Assembly: GCF_033568475.1 (NCBI RefSeq)
Contig: NC_133121.1
Coordinates: 3,906,001-3,970,000, forward strand
Reading direction: 5' to 3'
DNA length: 64,000 nucleotides
From: Henckelia pumila
Taxonomy: Eukaryota > Streptophyta > Magnoliopsida > Lamiales > Gesneriaceae
This document shows positions 59,027 through 64,000 of this stretch, one piece after another (position 1 is the stretch's first letter; each line of letters starts with the position of its first letter). The notes under the pieces are model-generated. The model was not told the origin of the DNA and ran no database searches. It was given only the letters and a program-made list of their open reading frames with translations. Both the position numbers and the translations under genes were made by a program.

Positions 59027-60169
59027 CAGGGACGGATCCAGGATCCCGAGTTGGGATGTGCTTGAACTTAATAAATAAATTACATATAATTAACAAAAAA
59101 TATAACGAACTACCAATATATATAATTAATTATATTATACAGATCAACGTATTTGTGACTAAGAAATTTTGAATCATAAAATTGAGTGTTACACAGTTGT
59201 ACTACGAGATTCTATATACCACTAAAGTTTGAGTTTACACATTACACTCCAACTTCAAAGACATCAAATATAAAATACAATAAATATCTATAAATTTCGT
59301 TTCTAAAATAAATAGAAAACGAATATAACAAAACAGGACACGGATTTTTTGTTTTCCCATTTACCCTAGATTTACATATTAATCAATTAAATATTAATCA
59401 ATATAAACAAAAGTAATTATAATTTTGTTTAAAACAAATAGAATGAAAATTGAATGATAAAGAAAAATGAAAAGAACACTAGACTTGGATTTGTGCAAGG
59501 AGTGTCATATTGTTTTTGTTTTTGTTTTTTTGAGATTAAAGGGTGTCATATTGTTATATTGTTGATTTAAAGTTGGATAATTTTTTTTTGGGTCGAATAA
59601 ACAATTTTTGGGTTGGATCACAAATTTTGAAGTCCTAAAAATTTTAAATTGAATCACAAAAAATTCAAATTTTCAGTTTTATAGAATAATAGTGGTTAAA
59701 GAAAAATAAATAATAAACAAATACTAAGAAAATAAAAAAATAAGAAATATTTTCAAAAACAAATTAGGAAAGAACGAGAAATTTCAAAAATTCCAAATTA
59801 AAAAAATTCCTAACCAAAAAACAAGAAAATGAGAGAAACATGGATAGATAATTCAAAGTAAAAACAAAACAAAGAAAAAATAACATTAAAAAAATACAGG
59901 AAAGACAATTTTTTTTTAAAAGAAGGTGGAGGTGGGTTGCTCAAAAGGGTGAGCTGTTGAGTGTTGTCAAATGTCCAGAATACAACCTATGAGAAAATAA
60001 AAAATCTCAATTAAGAAAAGGCCACCAACTACAAATTGGAAAGTGATAATTAAGGTTTGGGCTGGACTTGAAAGGGTGGACTGGGCTTGGCTGGACTTGG
60101 CTAGAAGTAAATTTTTTTTTTTTGGGCTGGGCTACAGCCCACCACAGCCCTTGAAAAGATCCGTCCTTG
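59027..60169. mobile_element. non-autonomous hAT element with exact 8-bp target duplication
   Basis: An 1143-bp element starts CAGGGACGGATCCAGGATC and ends AAAGATCCGTCCTTG. It is flanked on both sides by AGGAGTAC (59019-59026 and 60170-60177). It interrupts the tandem repeat, whose phrase GGAGTACCACTGCC is restored on removal. The interior shows no transposase, only AT-rich DNA and a GGGCTGGGCTACAGCCC palindrome near the right end. Confidence 0.9.
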
Positions 60170-60640
60170 AGGAGTACCACTGCCTCGAGAGATCTGTGAT
60201 CTTCCAATGTTCAGAGCGTCGGGGCTCACACTTTCCATGAAAAATCGAGAGTATCACTGCCTCGAGAGATCTCTTAATCTTTCAATATTCAGATCGTTGG
60301 AGCACACACCTTTCATGAAAGACCGGGAGTATATCACCGCCTCAAGAGGTTATCTCGTATTTTACCGGAAGCTCTCACCTCTTCGTCTAATTAAGTCTTC
60401 GAGGATTCAATCCACATGGCTCGATAAGACCATGACTATGTTTTTCACGGACGGTGCCATTTGTAATACATCAGAACTCACATATAACTTCACAATGGTA
60501 TGCTACCTGCATGGCTCGATAAGACCATGACTCTGTTTTTTGTTTCATTTGTAATACAACGAAACTCAAATATATCTTCACAATGATATGCTTGTCCAGT
60601 TTGAGTATAAAATCTCATGGCTTTGCACAATTTTTTTAAT

Positions 60641-62806
60641 CGAAGAAAAAGACAATAGAAAACAAAAGGTCCTTTTTATCCCTTTACGCCTTGCACTCAA
60701 GGCACTGCTTTTATATTGAATTAATAGATTTTATTGAAGTTGGTGGTTGGAAATATGGAGTTCCAAAACGGGACAAGGAATCTAGTTCATAAGGCGTTAA
60801 CCGTTGGGTGGCTAAAGTGCCAAACCACTTGCATATCTTAAATGCTCTAGAATTTTTATTTTATTTTTTAAAGAGAAAGATCTAGTATTTTTTTTTTTTG
60901 AGAGTGAAGAAAGATCTTGTATTATACAAATGCTCTAGAATTATTCCCCATAAAAAGTGTGGAAAAGAAGGCGACAACAAAAACAAAGACACTAATTTGT
61001 ATTTTTTCCGTCTCAAATATAAATGTTTAAAGTAATAACAATTTATCTATATCATTAAATGTGATTTTTATATTTGCGACAACTGAACAGATCTACCCCT
61101 GTTTACTTTAAATAAATATTTTATCCAACACACGCAATGTATTTACTATAAAACAATATTATATATTATCAATGTAATATTTTTATGTACAAAATTTTAT
61201 TTTAGTAAAATATTAATACTAACAATATTTTGGATCAAAATAAAATATTTGATAAGAAATAGTATGATTTGATTAAACATACGATGCTTTATAAACACTA
61301 TGGATAAAAAAAAAGGGACATATTATTAGAGATATGTTTGAGTGGGTTTAAAAGGAAATGACGATATTTAAGGACATCTTTTTAAAATTTAATAGGATTT
61401 CATCAAATTTATGACAAATTAGCTAGTACATGTTCAACCATTTCAGGAAATAGGTGTTATGAAATTGATAATTTGATCGTCAGCGTTGATTACTTCCTTG
61501 TATGTTTTTACAATGATCGATGAATTTGAAAGTAACGATTTCAAACATATATATATATGGATTTGTAAACACAGAAAACGGGATAGGAAAAATAAAAGGG
61601 TTGGAATACTTGTGGTGAGGCGGAGGCCTTTCATAAATTACATACCGTGGGACAAATAATTCTCCTGGCCCAAAGGTTTTGAAATAGAACTTTTTCGATT
61701 TCATGGGCCGTAACAACATGGACCTGAGAATTGGGCTCTCCGAAACTCAATGATTGTTGGCCCAAAATCGTTCCCTTCTGAATAATACCAACTCGAATTG
61801 TACTAAAGAGAAGGTAATATAGGTACTTATTAGTGTTGAATCCGTAATGGGAAAATTGGGGCTATTTACGCTTCGTTAGATAGATTGAATCGGTGAATCT
61901 CTGCCGTCTACTTTGAGGATGTATGTAACATCTACGGGCCGAATCATTTGATCAGTGGAACATTAATTATAAGTTATAAATAAAGTTATTTTTGCGCGAA
62001 GTATTTGATTTGGATTCGATGATTGATTTGAAATGACACTCATCTTATGTGTATTGAAAATCCATCAAAAGTATCATCGCATTTGCACGAATTAATAAGT
62101 GATGTATTTGAAACCTATCGAACTTAAATTCATCAAAACAATCAAATAAACTTAAAATATATATTTTAAAAATCTATAACTTCGAATCCTTCCGTCAAGG
62201 GCGACCGTTCATGCTGATATCATTTGACAAGTAACGAGAAATTAAAATATATTCGTCATATAAATTAAAAAAGGAAAAAAAAAAGATGAAAATTCAAAAA
62301 GTAAACAGAATAATTTTACCGGCAAGCTAACATTGACTGAGGCATTAGTATTGAACTCCAAGAGCTGTCAACTTAGAATCCCTTGCTAATTTGCATAAAT
62401 ATATAATTAAATATAAATGAACTGCTAAAATAATCGAGTTTCCTTTGTTTTGAGTTGAGGAGTCATATTGGTCAATTACTTCAGCACTAATATTAGTTAA
62501 TCTCTACAAAAAAATCTTCGTTTATTTTTTTAAATTATACGAGGGTTTAAACTTATATATAATGTCATTAATTATTAATTGGAAAAGAAGCAGTGTACAT
62601 TTTCTTGAAAATTTAGCCAATTTACCGTAAAATCATTCCACGCCACTTCTTTTACAACCATATGTGCTAATTATAAAGAATTTTTTCTAGAGTAATTATA
62701 AAGCATATTAAACACATAACAAAGCATACGATTCTATTGATTTTTTTTCCCAAAAAAACATTTGAATGATATCTTCCAAAAATGTGGTGGTTGTAGTTTT
62801 AAAAAG

Positions 62807-62852
<46 letters not shown>

Positions 62853-63302
62853 TGAACCAAATATTTGATTTCTCACATTACCTATCATAGGACCACAATT
62901 TTGGTTCTGAAGACGAGAAAAATTAGTCTTGGAAATAAATAGGCACGATGGGTACCGTTGATATATATATTATTCAAACCAATGACAGTCTGCATGTGGA
63001 AAATAACATCCAAGAATCTCTTATTCATCCTTTTTTCTTTGTTCAAACCCGCCATTTTTGGAGCTTCCCATGCTATTTGACCGTGCAAGTTGCTAACTCT
63101 CCATGTGTGTATTTTTTGTTTTTTTGTTTTTTTTTTCGGAATAACCCACAGCCACTAGTGAGATGCGTACTCATACGAGTATCTGCAATCGTTATTTTTA
63201 AGTGTACATTGAGTAAAGTCTCGAGCTTAATGCATTAACCTGTAAATCATGTCCAATCGCGTAAACATCATTAGACAAGCTCAATCTTATGACAGACTCG
63301 GA
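60641..63302. other. gene-free spacer with a (TA)n tract at about 62811-62850
   Basis: AT-rich intergenic DNA. Several short frames exist, none with a domain, promoter or coding-like composition. Confidence 0.45.
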
Positions 63303-63615
63303 TAGGCATGCTTATCGGTTCCACGGTTATGGTTCCGACCGGTTCTGGATCGGTTGGGTACTTGGGTCGGGAACCAGACATAACCAATACGAAACCGGTT
63401 CCAGTTTCATCCAAACCACGGACGAGTTTTATAGCCGGTTCCGGTTCGGATCAAACCGGTTCCACACACATATTTAATATAAAAATTATTAAAAAACTTC
63501 AATTCTTTTTTTAAAAAATTACGATCCGATTAGAATTTCTTCCATACCGGTTCTGATTCCGGGTTTATCAGACCGGTTTCGAGCTGGTTCTGGGCCAAAC
63601 TGGTCCGTTAAGCTA
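63303..63615. mobile_element. hAT-type MITE rich in ACCGGTTCC, with 8-bp target duplication
   Basis: A 313-bp unit starts TAGGCATGCTTATCGG and ends CCGTTAAGCTA. It is flanked on both sides by GACTCGGA (63295-63302 and 63616-63623). The interior repeats GGTTCCGG/CCGGTT many times, as in the 58379 element. Confidence 0.78.
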
Positions 63616-63623
63616 GACTCGGA

Positions 63624-64000
63624 TGATAAAATTTTGGCAAGATCATCAAACTTCTGATTTTGACAATATCATCCAACCCGGACAAACCGCATGGCCTGCT
63701 AACTCTTGAGCTTTTATTATTAATAATTAATAATGTTTGAAATATATCAGAATAAAATTAGATATTGATATATATAAGATGCGTCACATTGTGCGGTCTC
63801 TTTCAACGATCTGCAAGAGAATAAGCCACGGAGTTTGAGCTAGCTGGAATTATACCCCAACAAGTCCCAATCAATAATGGCCAATAATATGTGATTGATA
63901 TATGTGTGTGTGTGTGTTTGTATAGTCCAAATGTCCAATGCACAAGGTTAACGAACAGTGTGCACTCCCAAATCACATCGATCGGAATAATTGACAATAA
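63624..64000. other. gene-free right end of the window
   Basis: AT-rich with a (GT)n stretch near 63903-63918. A GCGTCACATTGTGCGGTCTC segment at 63781 is GC-richer, but nothing can be identified. Confidence 0.4.

Larger units (their letters stand above)
58205..60640. repeat. degenerate repeat region, split by two hAT insertions
   Basis: Segments at 58247-58330, 60466-60525 and 60547-60625 share the phrase TTGTAATACAACGAAACTCA, then CACAATGATATG, then TTGAGTAT. Between them is a tandem array of 70-78 bp units containing CCAATGTTCAGAGCGT and CACTGCCTCGAGAGATCT. The units lie at 58980-59026 continued at 60178-60197, then 60200-60277 and 60279-60350. The hAT elements at 58379 and 59027 interrupt it. 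Class of the underlying repeat is unknown. Confidence 0.6.

Noticed and set aside
1-64000. tRNA, rRNA or CRISPR features
   Set aside because: No cloverleaf-forming segment with both promoter boxes, no rRNA core sequence and no regularly spaced direct repeats with unique spacers were seen.

Overview
This is nuclear DNA of a flowering plant, most likely a eudicot and possibly an asterid. The genes have short exons with GT-AG introns. Their families are typical plant ones: plant mTERF, MIKC*-type MADS, FLZ zinc finger, isoprenylated HMA protein, Pollen Ole e 1 and DREB A-6 ERF. Long AT-rich intergenic stretches are full of small transposons. The asterid placement is an impression, not something the sequence proves. 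I saw no bacterial, viral or organellar gene block, no rRNA or tRNA gene and no CRISPR array.

Layout. Positions 1-8531 hold a direct tandem array of three mTERF genes; the first is cut by the window edge. A long-TIR element lies between copies two and three. A two-exon gene for a very acidic, probably nuclear protein follows at 10340-12391. From 13.4 to 16.0 kb there is nested transposon debris: a LINE remnant split by a hAT element with an exact 8-bp target duplication, plus two foldback elements. Two short genes of unknown function lie at 16403-16636 and 23326-23538, each with a well-placed TATA box. Between them are a SINE-like retroposon with a 19-bp target duplication and a hAT MITE nested inside a foldback element.

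From 29 to 39 kb there are four multi-exon genes: a HIPP metal-binding protein, a MIKC*-type MADS-box gene of ten coding exons, an FLZ zinc-finger gene on the minus strand and a Pollen Ole e 1 family secreted protein. A LINE remnant (39.6-40.5 kb), a 1.85-kb giant hairpin element (43.7-45.5 kb) and a palindromic pair of TRIM elements (45.5-46.7 kb) follow. A single-exon ERF gene of the RAP2.4/DREB A-6 type is at 53510-54634. The last 7 kb is repeats, including two hAT elements inserted into an older degenerate tandem repeat.

The genes do not form one pathway. The mTERF copies act in organelles; MADS, ERF and FLZ are regulators; HIPP and Ole e 1-type proteins act at membranes or are secreted. 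The most interesting material is structural: the exact target duplications that resolve nested insertions, the 1.85-kb hairpin, the TRIM palindrome enclosed by a single 5-bp duplication, and the fast-changing mTERF array. I found no convincing new protein-based system.
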